Origin: a virus
Strand: one strand, 5' to 3'
Length of the DNA: 33,175 nt
Virus record (IMG/VR): IMGVR_UViG_3300024243_000057
Location: 1 to 33,175 of that record
The notes beneath the pieces were generated by a model, which was not told the DNA's origin, ran no database searches, and saw only the letters and a program-made list of their open reading frames with translations. A program made the position numbers and the translations under genes. Within the stretch, counting starts at the first letter, position 1. Each line of letters begins with the position of its first letter. Below are positions 21,766 to 27,673 of the stretch, one piece after another.

Positions 21766-22391
21766 GCCTTGCATTCCGTATACTCAATGGCTTGGGCCGT
21801 AAGAGGTATGCTGCTGTAGACGATCAAAACGCTTTGGTCGTTACTAATACCGCTTGTCCTCCGATGATTGAGCAGAAGAATATCATCTTCAGCCAGTATT
21901 TAACCAATAGTGGCAATGCAACGGGCGATAGTCAGATGTCTACAGCTACCACAGGCGAGTTTTTTATACCGTCCCATGTGGAGCGTGATAGGTATATTAC
22001 ACAGATTAGCTTTGCTATCATAGATGCGGGGGCTGGCCTTAATGAATTTGGTAATATTGCTGCTCTGACCAATGGGTGTAGGTTTTACTATACCAGGGGT
22101 GGAGGACAAGAGGTAGATATAAAAGATGGCTTGAAGTCTAATTGGGATTTTGTGAGGATGTGCCGCCTCAATCCAGCCTGGGGCGATGCGGGAACAGCTT
22201 TTATAGCTCAGAATGTTACGGGGGCCAGTGAAGCCTTTGCGCCCGTGATGAACTTTCTGGATATACTACCACCCTACGGGCTTAAGCTGGATAAAGGATC
22301 AGAGCAGAAGTTAGCTTTGGAAGTGCGGGATGATACCAGTGGCGTGGACGGGTTTGACGCTATTGGTTATGGCTTTGAGCGTTTTGAGTAG
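21762..22391 (+). CDS. probable virion structural protein, last gene of portal operon
   Basis: A 209-residue protein. The start (MSLAFRILNGLGRKRYAAVDDQNALVV) resembles the openings of small phage proteins with a short basic lead into a beta domain. Segments such as GEFFIPSHVERDRYITQISFAII and KLALEVRDDTSGVDGFDAIGYGF suggest strands and a surface-exposed fold. It ends just before a transcription terminator. Function unknown. Confidence 0.5.
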   Translation: MSLAFRILNGLGRKRYAAVDDQNALVVTNTACPPMIEQKNIIFSQYLTNSGNATGDSQMSTATTGEFFIPSHVERDRYITQISFAIIDAGAGLNEFGNIAALTNGCRFYYTRGGGQEVDIKDGLKSNWDFVRMCRLNPAWGDAGTAFIAQNVTGASEAFAPVMNFLDILPPYGLKLDKGSEQKLALEVRDDTSGVDGFDAIGYGFERFE

Positions 22392-22435
22392 TTATCATCT
22401 AACCAAAGCTGAATCTTAACAGCACCATATATAAA

Positions 22436-22463
22436 AGCGGCTATCAAAATAACGGTAGCCGCT
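22436..22463. terminator. bidirectional terminator between convergent operons
   Basis: AGCGGCTA (22436-22443) pairs with TAGCCGCT (22456-22463). The T-run is weak rightward (GTTTCT) and better leftward (TTTTATATA on the reverse strand). It closes the portal operon and the leftward tRNA-Tyr transcript. Confidence 0.7.
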
Positions 22464-22490
22464 GTTTCTATGTATTCCATATTATTTTTC

Positions 22491-22575
22491 TGAGGAGGGA
22501 GGGAATCGAACCCCCAATGGCCTTTCGGCATCAGGTTTACAGCCTGATCGCTTCACCCAATTTGCATACCTCCCC
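22491..22575 (-). tRNA. tRNA-Tyr (anticodon GTA)
   Basis: On the reverse strand: acceptor GGGGAGG with CCTCCTC (one G-T pair), anticodon stem TCAGG/CCTGA around CTGTAAA (anticodon GTA), a class II variable arm GCC-GAAA-GGC, T-arm GGGGG-TTCGATT-CCCTC, discriminator A. Long variable arm plus GTA fits bacterial tRNA-Tyr. CCA is not encoded. It lies last in the second leftward module, next to a palindrome. Confidence 0.88.
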
Positions 22576-22589
22576 GTTATACGTATAAC
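22576..22589. promoter_or_regulatory. perfect palindrome abutting tRNA-Tyr (copy 3)
   Basis: GTTATACGTATAAC, extended to 16 bp with flanking C/G, begins at the base next to the first nucleotide of tRNA-Tyr and ends two bases before the stop codon of the upstream gene. It could be an operator or a processing/insertion border. Confidence 0.6.
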
Positions 22590-22591
22590 GG

Positions 22592-22789
22592 TTAGAGTTC
22601 AAGGTAATCCCGATAGTTATAATATAACTCGCCACACTTACGACACTGCATATCGGGACCACCGGCAATCTGAGGATAAACAGCGATCCATTCATGTTCA
22701 CAGTCCTTGCTTGGTGGGCAAGAATCGCACTTTACAATATACGGCGCATGAACCGTCTTGCATACAGGACAGATCCATCCTTCATTCAT
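22592..22789 (-). CDS. small zinc-ribbon-like protein
   Basis: A 65-residue protein. ATG 22789 is chosen because GGAG lies six bases before it; an in-frame ATG at 22801 is possible. It contains CPVCKTVHAPYIVKCDSCPPSKDCEHEW and later CRKCGELYYN, giving four CxxC-like pairs that should bind zinc. Such small ribbon proteins are common in phage accessory operons; function unknown. Confidence 0.65.
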   Translation of the reverse strand: MNEGWICPVCKTVHAPYIVKCDSCPPSKDCEHEWIAVYPQIAGGPDMQCRKCGELYYNYRDYLEL

Positions 22790-23003
22790 CTTCGTCTCCA
22801 TTGAAGAATTCTATAGCATCACTGAACATATAACCGCCATGTATTTCTATCTTAATACTTTCACCTGCTTTTATATCACGCATGGCTCGGCCTATCGGCA
22901 AATCTCCTGGCTGATATGGTCGTATTCTATATTTAGATTTCCATTTTGTATCTTCGATATCTATGACCATCCCGCCAAAGTCCGTTTTAACTTCCGTCCG
23001 CAT
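22782..23003 (-). CDS. hypothetical protein
   Basis: A 73-residue acidic protein (starts MRTEVKTDFGGMVIDIED) after AGGAGA. The DIKAGESIKIEIHGGYMFSDAIEFF segment looks like strands with a final acidic tail. No family recognised. Overlaps the next gene. Confidence 0.55.
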   Translation of the reverse strand: MRTEVKTDFGGMVIDIEDTKWKSKYRIRPYQPGDLPIGRAMRDIKAGESIKIEIHGGYMFSDAIEFFNGDEDE

Positions 23004-23004
23004 A

Positions 23005-23352
23005 TCAATCTCCTATAATAACTGACCAGTAAGCTACCAAGATAAACAGGAACAACTTATTACCCTCCCATTCATAATAATCATACATAGCTAATACCCA
23101 CTGCCATATCCTACCATCATCAAACACAGATCCCTTCATTGTATCCAGCAGATACAATATCCTATACCCATCATTAAGCCAATTGATTGTTTTTATATCA
23201 CCGGCAATAATATCTATTCGCTGATCTTCTGGATAGATACTATATACTTCCTCAATCTCTCTTATGCCCCGTTGATCGCGCTTCATGGGATAATCAGTCC
23301 AATCAGCAAAAACAGGCGCGGCGATGAGCAATAGAATAGGTATAAGTTTCAT
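23005..23352 (-). CDS. secreted or membrane-anchored hypothetical protein
   Basis: A 115-residue protein with a clear N-terminal signal peptide (MKLIPILLLIAAPVFA, cleavage likely after Ala16) and a hydrophobic C-terminal segment (LFLFILVAYWSVII, about 99-112). Between them is an acidic soluble stretch. Export to the envelope is an inference. It may be a superinfection-exclusion or envelope-modifying factor, but no family is recognised. It overlaps the RusA gene by ATGA. Confidence 0.6.
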   Translation of the reverse strand: MKLIPILLLIAAPVFADWTDYPMKRDQRGIREIEEVYSIYPEDQRIDIIAGDIKTINWLNDGYRILYLLDTMKGSVFDDGRIWQWVLAMYDYYEWEGNKLFLFILVAYWSVIIGD

Positions 23353-23741
23353 ATCAAGTTGTCCTGATTAAACTCAATCAATACTACCTCAATGCGCGGA
23401 TGCTTCTTATCTACTAAAAAGGCATGTTCAAAATTAGCTATCTCGCCCCATCCATCGTTCCTTATGATCCCTGCTTTTTGGAGCGAATCCTCAATGAGTT
23501 TTTGCCCCATGCTGCTAATATTAGACTTATCTGTCCTTTTATCCTTACAATACCACGTATACTCCATATGAATAGGATAAGAGCCGACTGGTTTTACCTC
23601 AGACCTCTTTATCCATGCTTTAATAGCTTGCTCAGTCTTTTTCTTCAACTTGGCACCAGCATACTTATTAGATCGCTCAGTATTGATATACTCGTTGAGC
23701 GTCGGTAGGCTGCCTTCAATTACTAATGTTTGGTATCGCAT
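23349..23741 (-). CDS. RusA-like Holliday junction resolvase
   Basis: A 130-residue protein. The RusA layout is seen: LPTLNEYINTERSN at the start, a basic helix (KLKKKTEQAIKAWIKR), the acidic catalytic region KRTDKSNISSMGQKLIEDSLQKAGIIRNDGW (about 72-102) and a final strand (RIEVVLIEF). Catalytic aspartates likely fall in RTD, IED and RND. RusA enzymes cut four-way junctions formed during phage recombination or replication. Its start overlaps the upstream gene by 19 bases. Confidence 0.75.
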   Translation of the reverse strand: MRYQTLVIEGSLPTLNEYINTERSNKYAGAKLKKKTEQAIKAWIKRSEVKPVGSYPIHMEYTWYCKDKRTDKSNISSMGQKLIEDSLQKAGIIRNDGWGEIANFEHAFLVDKKHPRIEVVLIEFNQDNLI

Positions 23742-23905
23742 TCTATCGGCCAGTTGGTTAATTCCTCTGTGAGTATCCTATTGCGCTCCTTCAGTTTCTC
23801 TACCTCAAACTGTAAGGACTGTATCTCGGCATCCTGTTGTGCAGAACGTCTATCACACCACCAAAGATACGTTAGTAATCCATCTTTACTCTTCGGTAGC
23901 GTCAT
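23723..23905 (-). CDS. small coiled-coil protein
   Basis: A 60-residue protein; ATG 23905 follows AGGAGGA, better than a TTG six bases earlier. From about residue 22 the sequence is a heptad-like helix (AQQDAEIQSLQFEVEKLKER). No family recognised. Overlaps both neighbours. Confidence 0.55.
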   Translation of the reverse strand: MTLPKSKDGLLTYLWWCDRRSAQQDAEIQSLQFEVEKLKERNRILTEELTNWPIECDTKH

Positions 23906-24104
23906 TCCCAATCCTCCTGAAATAACAATCCCTTGCCATGCTGATAGATATACAAGATCCCAACTCGCCTATCTTCTCCCATCGCAGCTCAGGCACCCAA
24001 TCGGCATCCTCATAGTCATACTGCTCAAAATGACAATCATCCTCAAAGATATTTATATCACCACTCGGATCAATGGCTATCACGTCGGCCCACTCAGGTA
24101 TCAT
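23886..24104 (-). CDS. acidic hypothetical protein
   Basis: A 72-residue protein (starts MIPEWADVIAIDPSGDINIFEDD) after GGAG. Very acidic middle, slightly basic end. No family recognised. Starts directly after the upstream stop and overlaps the coiled-coil gene by 20 bases. Confidence 0.55.
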   Translation of the reverse strand: MIPEWADVIAIDPSGDINIFEDDCHFEQYDYEDADWVPELRWEKIGELGSCISISMARDCYFRRIGNDATEE

Positions 24105-24105
24105 A

Positions 24106-24330
24106 TCACATCTCCAATTCTATGTCGGGTAAGATTATTTGAACACATAAGCGAGTACCGTCAAGCTCTGCCTCTGGCCTAAGCCGACCTTCTCTAATTA
24201 GGTTCAGGCGCATCTCCTCCAGTTTGCCGGGCTGCCATATCGCTATATTGCCTTGCGGTCCACCATCAAAGAACCCGACCTCATTGACAATACGTAGATA
24301 CCCATTAAGCTGAATAACAAAATCGCTCAT
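24106..24330 (-). CDS. hypothetical protein
   Basis: A 74-residue protein (starts MSDFVIQLNGYLRIVNEVG) with alternating strands (TRLCVQIILPDIELEM at the end). Coupled to the upstream gene by ATGA, with GGAAGTGA as ribosome-binding site. No family recognised. Confidence 0.55.
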   Translation of the reverse strand: MSDFVIQLNGYLRIVNEVGFFDGGPQGNIAIWQPGKLEEMRLNLIREGRLRPEAELDGTRLCVQIILPDIELEM

Positions 24331-24524
24331 TCAGTCACTTCCCACACCGTCCTACCCTCGGCTGTCCAGCGTCGAAAATTGATAGATCGTTGACGATTAT
24401 GGGATAAAGGCACATTGAATCGCACCTCTGACTGTTCAGGCACACTGCCCAACAGATTGCCCATCTGTGATTCTGTCAACATCTTACCATTCTTCAGCCG
24501 CAGCAATTCATCTCTTTTATTCAT
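24327..24524 (-). CDS. small hypothetical protein behind methyltransferase copy 2
   Basis: A 65-residue protein (starts MNKRDELLRLKNGKM). It opens with a basic helix and ends in a beta-like basic half (SINFRRWTAEGRTVWEVTE). Overlaps the stop of the methyltransferase gene by four bases. No family recognised. Confidence 0.55.
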   Translation of the reverse strand: MNKRDELLRLKNGKMLTESQMGNLLGSVPEQSEVRFNVPLSHNRQRSINFRRWTAEGRTVWEVTE

Positions 24525-25369
24525 TCTATCCTCCCATTAATCTCCCTTTCAGTTATGATGTTATATAGTCTACGGGCAAAAAACTCAGCCCATTGCGGAA
24601 CAACACTATTACCTAACCCTCTAATTCTGTCCACCCTTTTGGGTATCCCATAAGCCACTCTACCCATGCTGGGTTTACTCCAAAAGTTAGACAATCCCAA
24701 TTGTTCTTCCTTCTCCATTCTTTGGCTGAAATATGGTCCCACTGTGGATCTGTTGGGATCTTCCCTTGGGATTCCAATGGGCTTCTCCCTTTGAGCATCT
24801 TTCGTCCCTCTATCTCTGTGATGACCCCCTTTTTTATCATTGCCCTCAATATCCTCACGTTGCCCTCGCAAGGTCTGTCTGTGGAGACAGTTGGGGTAGG
24901 CCATAATTGCCACTCGTTTTCGCAACTGTGGAGATCCAACTGAGGAAGCTGATAGTGTGTACCACTCCGCATCATACCCGATGTTGGCAAGGTTTTCGAG
25001 GACAGTGGATAATCCTCTCCGAATAAGTCCAGGGACGTTTTCAATGAAGATCCACCTCGGATGAATTGTTTTTATAATTCTGAAAAATTCAGACCAGATT
25101 TTCGACTTAGGGCCAGTGATCCCTCTTTTTCTCCCAGCAATAGATACGTCCTGACATGGGAATCCACCGATCAATACATCTACCGGCTCTATGTTATCAA
25201 TATTCATTTTTGTTACATCATCATGGCAAGGTATCTCAGGCCAGTGTTTCCTCAAAACATTCTGACAAAACGGATCAATCTCACATTGCCATTTTATCTC
25301 AAAGCCAGCCCTCTCAAAGCCAAGATCCAAGCCGCCAATACCTGAGAATAGAGATCCAACTGTATACAT
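24521..25369 (-). CDS. C5-cytosine DNA methyltransferase (copy 2)
   Basis: A 282-residue enzyme. Motif I GSLFSGIGGLDLGFE, motif IV GGFPCQDVS with the catalytic Cys, motif VI IENVPGLI, motif VIII QLRKRVAIMAY and motifs IX/X RIRGLGNSVVPQWAEFF are all present. The region between VIII and IX is about 95 residues, twice that of copy 1, and unrelated, so target specificity probably differs. The N-terminal third is almost identical to copy 1. GGGAG precedes ATG 25369. The second methyltransferase of this type in the window implies several protected sites. Confidence 0.93.
   Translation of the reverse strand: MYTVGSLFSGIGGLDLGFERAGFEIKWQCEIDPFCQNVLRKHWPEIPCHDDVTKMNIDNIEPVDVLIGGFPCQDVSIAGRKRGITGPKSKIWSEFFRIIKTIHPRWIFIENVPGLIRRGLSTVLENLANIGYDAEWYTLSASSVGSPQLRKRVAIMAYPNCLHRQTLRGQREDIEGNDKKGGHHRDRGTKDAQREKPIGIPREDPNRSTVGPYFSQRMEKEEQLGLSNFWSKPSMGRVAYGIPKRVDRIRGLGNSVVPQWAEFFARRLYNIITEREINGRIE
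24613..25044 (-). CDS. overlapping frame in methyltransferase copy 2, WVEWLMG-type protein
   Basis: A 143-codon frame inside methyltransferase copy 2, shifted +1 exactly as in copy 1. Signature pieces: TSLDLFGEDYPL, LPTSGMMRSGTHYQLP, LWPTPTVS, and NPAWVEWLMGYPKGWTELEG at the end. The longer middle follows the longer recognition region of the main frame. The only early start is TTG 25044, with GAGGTG eight bases before it; an in-frame stop lies eleven codons upstream. Translation is unproven, but the protein type also exists as stand-alone genes. Confidence 0.45.
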   Translation of the reverse strand: MKTSLDLFGEDYPLSSKTLPTSGMMRSGTHYQLPQLDLHSCENEWQLWPTPTVSTDRPCEGNVRILRAMIKKGVITEIEGRKMLKGRSPLESQGKIPTDPQWDHISAKEWRRKNNWDCLTFGVNPAWVEWLMGYPKGWTELEG

Positions 25370-25370
25370 T

Positions 25371-25547
25371 TTATATCTCCCTCTCAGTTATTATATACGC
25401 TACTCCGTGATCAAATCGTGTCTTAACTAATTTGTCTACTATAAATACTCTTGTTGGATCTTTAAGCAATTGTCGCCATATCCCATCCCGCTCAGGCTCA
25501 GTAAAGGTTATCTTGGTGCGCTCTATGATATGGCGTTCAACTAACAC
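25371..25547 (-). CDS. small hypothetical protein, GTG start
   Basis: A 58-residue frame from GTG 25547, preceded by GGGAG. It opens VERHIIERTKITFTEPERDG, a strand-helix pattern, and ends YIITEREI just before the methyltransferase start, supplying its ribosome-binding site. No family recognised. Confidence 0.5.
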   Translation of the reverse strand: MLVERHIIERTKITFTEPERDGIWRQLLKDPTRVFIVDKLVKTRFDHGVAYIITEREI

Positions 25548-25662
25548 GTATCTCCCGCTTGAATATCCTTCGTGTAGATTTATTAGCTATCCGTTTACCT
25601 ATGCGCCTGAGATGCTTGGCCCATTGCCGCGCCTTATTGCTGATGGGGTATGTTTTCTTCAT
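25537..25662 (-). CDS. 41-residue highly basic peptide
   Basis: Short frame coupled at both ends (ATGA with the upstream gene; its end overlaps the next start by 11 bases). Of 41 residues, 16 are Lys or Arg (KKTYPISNKARQWAKHLRR and on). It may bind nucleic acid. No family recognised. Confidence 0.45.
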   Translation of the reverse strand: MKKTYPISNKARQWAKHLRRIGKRIANKSTRRIFKREIRVS

Positions 25663-25943
25663 CTACAATCTCTATCAATCAATACCATCCCATCCTCACT
25701 ATATCCACCTGTCCAGCCGCGATTCTTGTATATACTATTCTCATGAACCGTATCATCTTTATCATAACATAGTGAATATAGAGGCGTTCCGTCGCAATCC
25801 CTACTGTGTGATACCACAAAGAGCCTTGCACCGCTTTCTATTTCAACCAGGCTCCCAATAGGAAAGGTATGTTTCAGCGCATTGTTTCCTTCCCGATACG
25901 TTTCCCCTGTATCTGGATTTTTAAGATCAGCTACATTCATCAT
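25659..25943 (-). CDS. hypothetical protein, SH3-like by composition
   Basis: A 94-residue protein. ATG 25943 follows GAGGAGGA; a longer open frame runs upstream but has no ribosome-binding site. Beta-rich pattern: HTFPIGSLVEIESGARLFVVSHSRDCDGTPLYSL reads like a small SH3-type barrel, a shape I have seen in phage accessory proteins. Function unknown. Confidence 0.6.
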   Translation of the reverse strand: MMNVADLKNPDTGETYREGNNALKHTFPIGSLVEIESGARLFVVSHSRDCDGTPLYSLCYDKDDTVHENSIYKNRGWTGGYSEDGMVLIDRDCR

Positions 25944-26121
25944 ACCAATCCTCCTCTGGGAATCGCAAGTAACAATCATCACATTCACCCGACATATCCC
26001 ATGACTCGCTATATTCTGCTGCATAAACAGGACGCTGGCAGTTGCCACAGAATCCCATTACTGGCCCAAGTAAATCCGTCATATCAGCATCGGTTAGATC
26101 GAGTTCTATAGTATCAGTCAT
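25927..26121 (-). CDS. small zinc-ribbon-like protein
   Basis: A 64-residue acidic protein with two CxxC pairs (CGNCQRPV, then CDDCYLRF) about 20 residues apart, the spacing of a zinc ribbon. Overlaps the next gene by 17 bases. Function unknown. Confidence 0.6.
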   Translation of the reverse strand: MTDTIELDLTDADMTDLLGPVMGFCGNCQRPVYAAEYSESWDMSGECDDCYLRFPEEDWYDECS

Positions 26122-26124
26122 TGA

Positions 26125-26298
26125 CTAATCCTTATTTTCCTCATCATGTATTTCATTAATCAGCTTCAATACTTCTGATCTCTTTATATATTCAGTTGAT
26201 GAGTCTCCCTTTTCCATCCACTCGTACGATATATCTTCGCCATCCATGTTCTTTATTTGGTGCCAGATATAATCAAGCAATTCCAGGTCTGTCTTCAT
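26125..26298 (-). CDS. small acidic helical protein
   Basis: A 57-residue frame from ATG 26298 (starts MKTDLELLDYIWHQ) overlapping the upstream gene by 26 bases. Helical and acidic, ending HDEENKD. No family recognised. Missing from simple length cut-offs but well placed in the operon. Confidence 0.5.
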   Translation of the reverse strand: MKTDLELLDYIWHQIKNMDGEDISYEWMEKGDSSTEYIKRSEVLKLINEIHDEENKD

Positions 26299-26461
26299 CT
26301 TTAGCTATACTCCCGTTAAGGTGCTTTGCCATGAATTCCTGTATGGCTTGCTCTACGATATCCCTTTTACACATTCTCAATTTCCACTTCAGTTCCTCTA
26401 TCCCACTATGGGTTGATTCTTTCGTGAACTTATAGCTTGTCAATTTTGTCCCAGGGGGCAT
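26273..26461 (-). CDS. small RHH-like regulator, first gene of second module operon
   Basis: A 62-residue protein after AAAGGAG. The order strand-helix-helix (LTSYKFTKEST, then EELKWKLRMCKRDIVEQAIQEFMAKHL) resembles ribbon-helix-helix DNA-binding proteins. It lies just downstream of the best promoter of the window and may regulate it. Inference from pattern only. Confidence 0.5.
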   Translation of the reverse strand: MPPGTKLTSYKFTKESTHSGIEELKWKLRMCKRDIVEQAIQEFMAKHLNGSIAKDEDRPGIA

Positions 26462-26485
26462 ATAAACTCCTTTCTTATATTTACT

Positions 26486-26514
26486 AATATATGCGGCGTA
26501 TATTGTCCTGTCAA
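26486..26514 (-). promoter_or_regulatory. consensus sigma-70 promoter of the RusA/methyltransferase 2 operon
   Basis: Reverse strand: TTGACA (26509-26514), 17-bp spacer, TATATT (26486-26491), about 25 bases before the RHH-like gene. It can drive the tightly overlapped genes down to tRNA-Tyr. Confidence 0.88.
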
Positions 26515-26548
26515 GCTATAAGGTGTAATCAAAATATATTCAAGCTAC

Positions 26549-27379
26549 TTAAGGGAGCGTCAAGGGCAGACTCTGTTGAAATGTTTTTTCAATCTTGTTC
26601 TTCTTCTTGAGATTATCCACTGCCCACAGAGGCCTCAAGTTTTTCAATGCCCAAGCCTCTTGAAAGTGTAGATCCTCAGATTTTGAAAAAGAAAAGGCTG
26701 TGATTGGGATGATGTGATCTATGTGCCACTCGCCCATATTATCCCATGACATCCCTGGCTGAAATTGTTTTGATAAGTGCTTCATGAGATCGCCAAGCGT
26801 ATAATCCACGAGGGATTCCCAATGTCGGCCAGCCTTGTTCTCTTTAATGCTTTTATAGATACCAACTCTGACACGGGCAGATATCTTATGTCTCGGATCG
26901 TTAGCATACTTATCTGTCATACTCTTTTTGTTTTTTTCGTGGTTGGCATAATACCAATCTAATTTTTGCTTCCTATACTTATCTGGATTGGCAGCATATG
27001 CCGCTTTTCTCTCCTCCGACATTTTTTTGCTATTCTCGCTCCACCATTTCCTCCTTTCTGGTAGTCGTTCTTCTTTAGTCCGGTCACGATACGCCTTGAA
27101 CTTAATCAGGTTCGCCTCCCTGTTTTTCTCGTAATATTTTCTATGCGCTGCCATGCACTTGTCTTTATTAGCCCAATAATAAGCCTTAGACCGCACCTTT
27201 ATTTTTTCCTTGTTTTTCTGGTAATGATCAGCAGAAGCCCGTTTCTCTTTCTCCTTTCTTTTCAATTTCCTCTTTTCTTGGCAATCTTTGCATCTCCATA
27301 AGTATCCATCTTTCCCATATTGGTTTTCCTCAAAACAGGTATAATTTTTAGTTATACCACACTCGGCACACTGTTTCAT
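26549..27379 (-). CDS. HNH endonuclease with repetitive basic middle
   Basis: A 276-residue protein. ATG 27379 follows AAGGAGA and overlaps the RHH gene stop; a longer open frame upstream reads across that gene. A zinc knuckle opens the protein (CAECGITKNYTCFEEN then CKDCQEKRK). Residues about 40-170 are a run of roughly ten-residue basic repeats with aromatic pairs (HYQKNKEKIK, YYEKNREANL, YRDRTKEERL). The C-terminal HNH core is WHIDHIIPITAF, with NLRPLWAVDNLKKKNK near the end. This layout is common in phage free-standing HNH nucleases. Probably a selfish or recombination-promoting element. Confidence 0.87.
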   Translation of the reverse strand: MKQCAECGITKNYTCFEENQYGKDGYLWRCKDCQEKRKLKRKEKEKRASADHYQKNKEKIKVRSKAYYWANKDKCMAAHRKYYEKNREANLIKFKAYRDRTKEERLPERRKWWSENSKKMSEERKAAYAANPDKYRKQKLDWYYANHEKNKKSMTDKYANDPRHKISARVRVGIYKSIKENKAGRHWESLVDYTLGDLMKHLSKQFQPGMSWDNMGEWHIDHIIPITAFSFSKSEDLHFQEAWALKNLRPLWAVDNLKKKNKIEKTFQQSLPLTLP

Positions 27380-27540
27380 TTTACTTCTCCTTCTATAACT
27401 TCCCGCGCTTTGATGAAATCCTCCAATGCGATTCGGACTATGACCTGTTTGGGCTTTCGGAGTTCCCATTTAAGTGTTTCAAGCTCCTCAAGCAGATCCA
27501 TAGGTAGCTGGAACGTCACCATCTTCATTCTTTCTTTCAT
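27376..27540 (-). CDS. ribbon-helix-helix regulator
   Basis: A 54-residue protein from ATG 27540 with an ideal AAGGAGG site. MKMVTFQLPMDLLEELETL followed by KPKQVIVRIALEDFIKAR is a classic RHH pattern: a beta strand (VTFQLP), then two helices. It overlaps the HNH gene by four bases and lies just behind its own promoter. RHH proteins of this size usually repress their own operon as dimers; it is also a candidate ligand for the palindromes. Confidence 0.75.
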   Translation of the reverse strand: MKERMKMVTFQLPMDLLEELETLKWELRKPKQVIVRIALEDFIKAREVIEGEVK

Positions 27541-27566
27541 AGCATCCTCCTTTATTGGTTGTATTA

Positions 27567-27594
27567 AATATAAATAAAATTAAGAATAAGTCAA
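27567..27594 (-). promoter_or_regulatory. sigma-70 promoter of the RHH-HNH operon
   Basis: Reverse strand: TTGACT (27589-27594), 16-bp spacer, TATATT (27567-27572), 27 bases before ATG 27540. It diverges from the shared late element at 27613. Confidence 0.78.
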
Positions 27595-27612
27595 GCCAAC
27601 ATAATAAAATAA

Positions 27613-27636
27613 TCCACCGCTTATATAAGGTATAAG
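27613..27636 (+). promoter_or_regulatory. candidate phage late promoter (protease-capsid operon)
   Basis: TCCACCGCTTATA (27613-27625) is identical to the element before the portal gene. CTTATA and TATAAG (27631-27636) form an inverted repeat with a 5-base spacer. The -10-like TATATA has no -35 at a usual distance. Protease starts 48 bases after the element. Confidence 0.55.
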
Positions 27637-27673
27637 CAAGATCAATAGACCATATAAAATAGCAAGGAAAGCC

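Noticed and set aside
25659-26048. Longer starts for several reverse-strand genes (for example 26048, 27469, 14350)
   Set aside because: Downstream ATGs with strong Shine-Dalgarno sites exist and the longer forms read through neighbouring genes.
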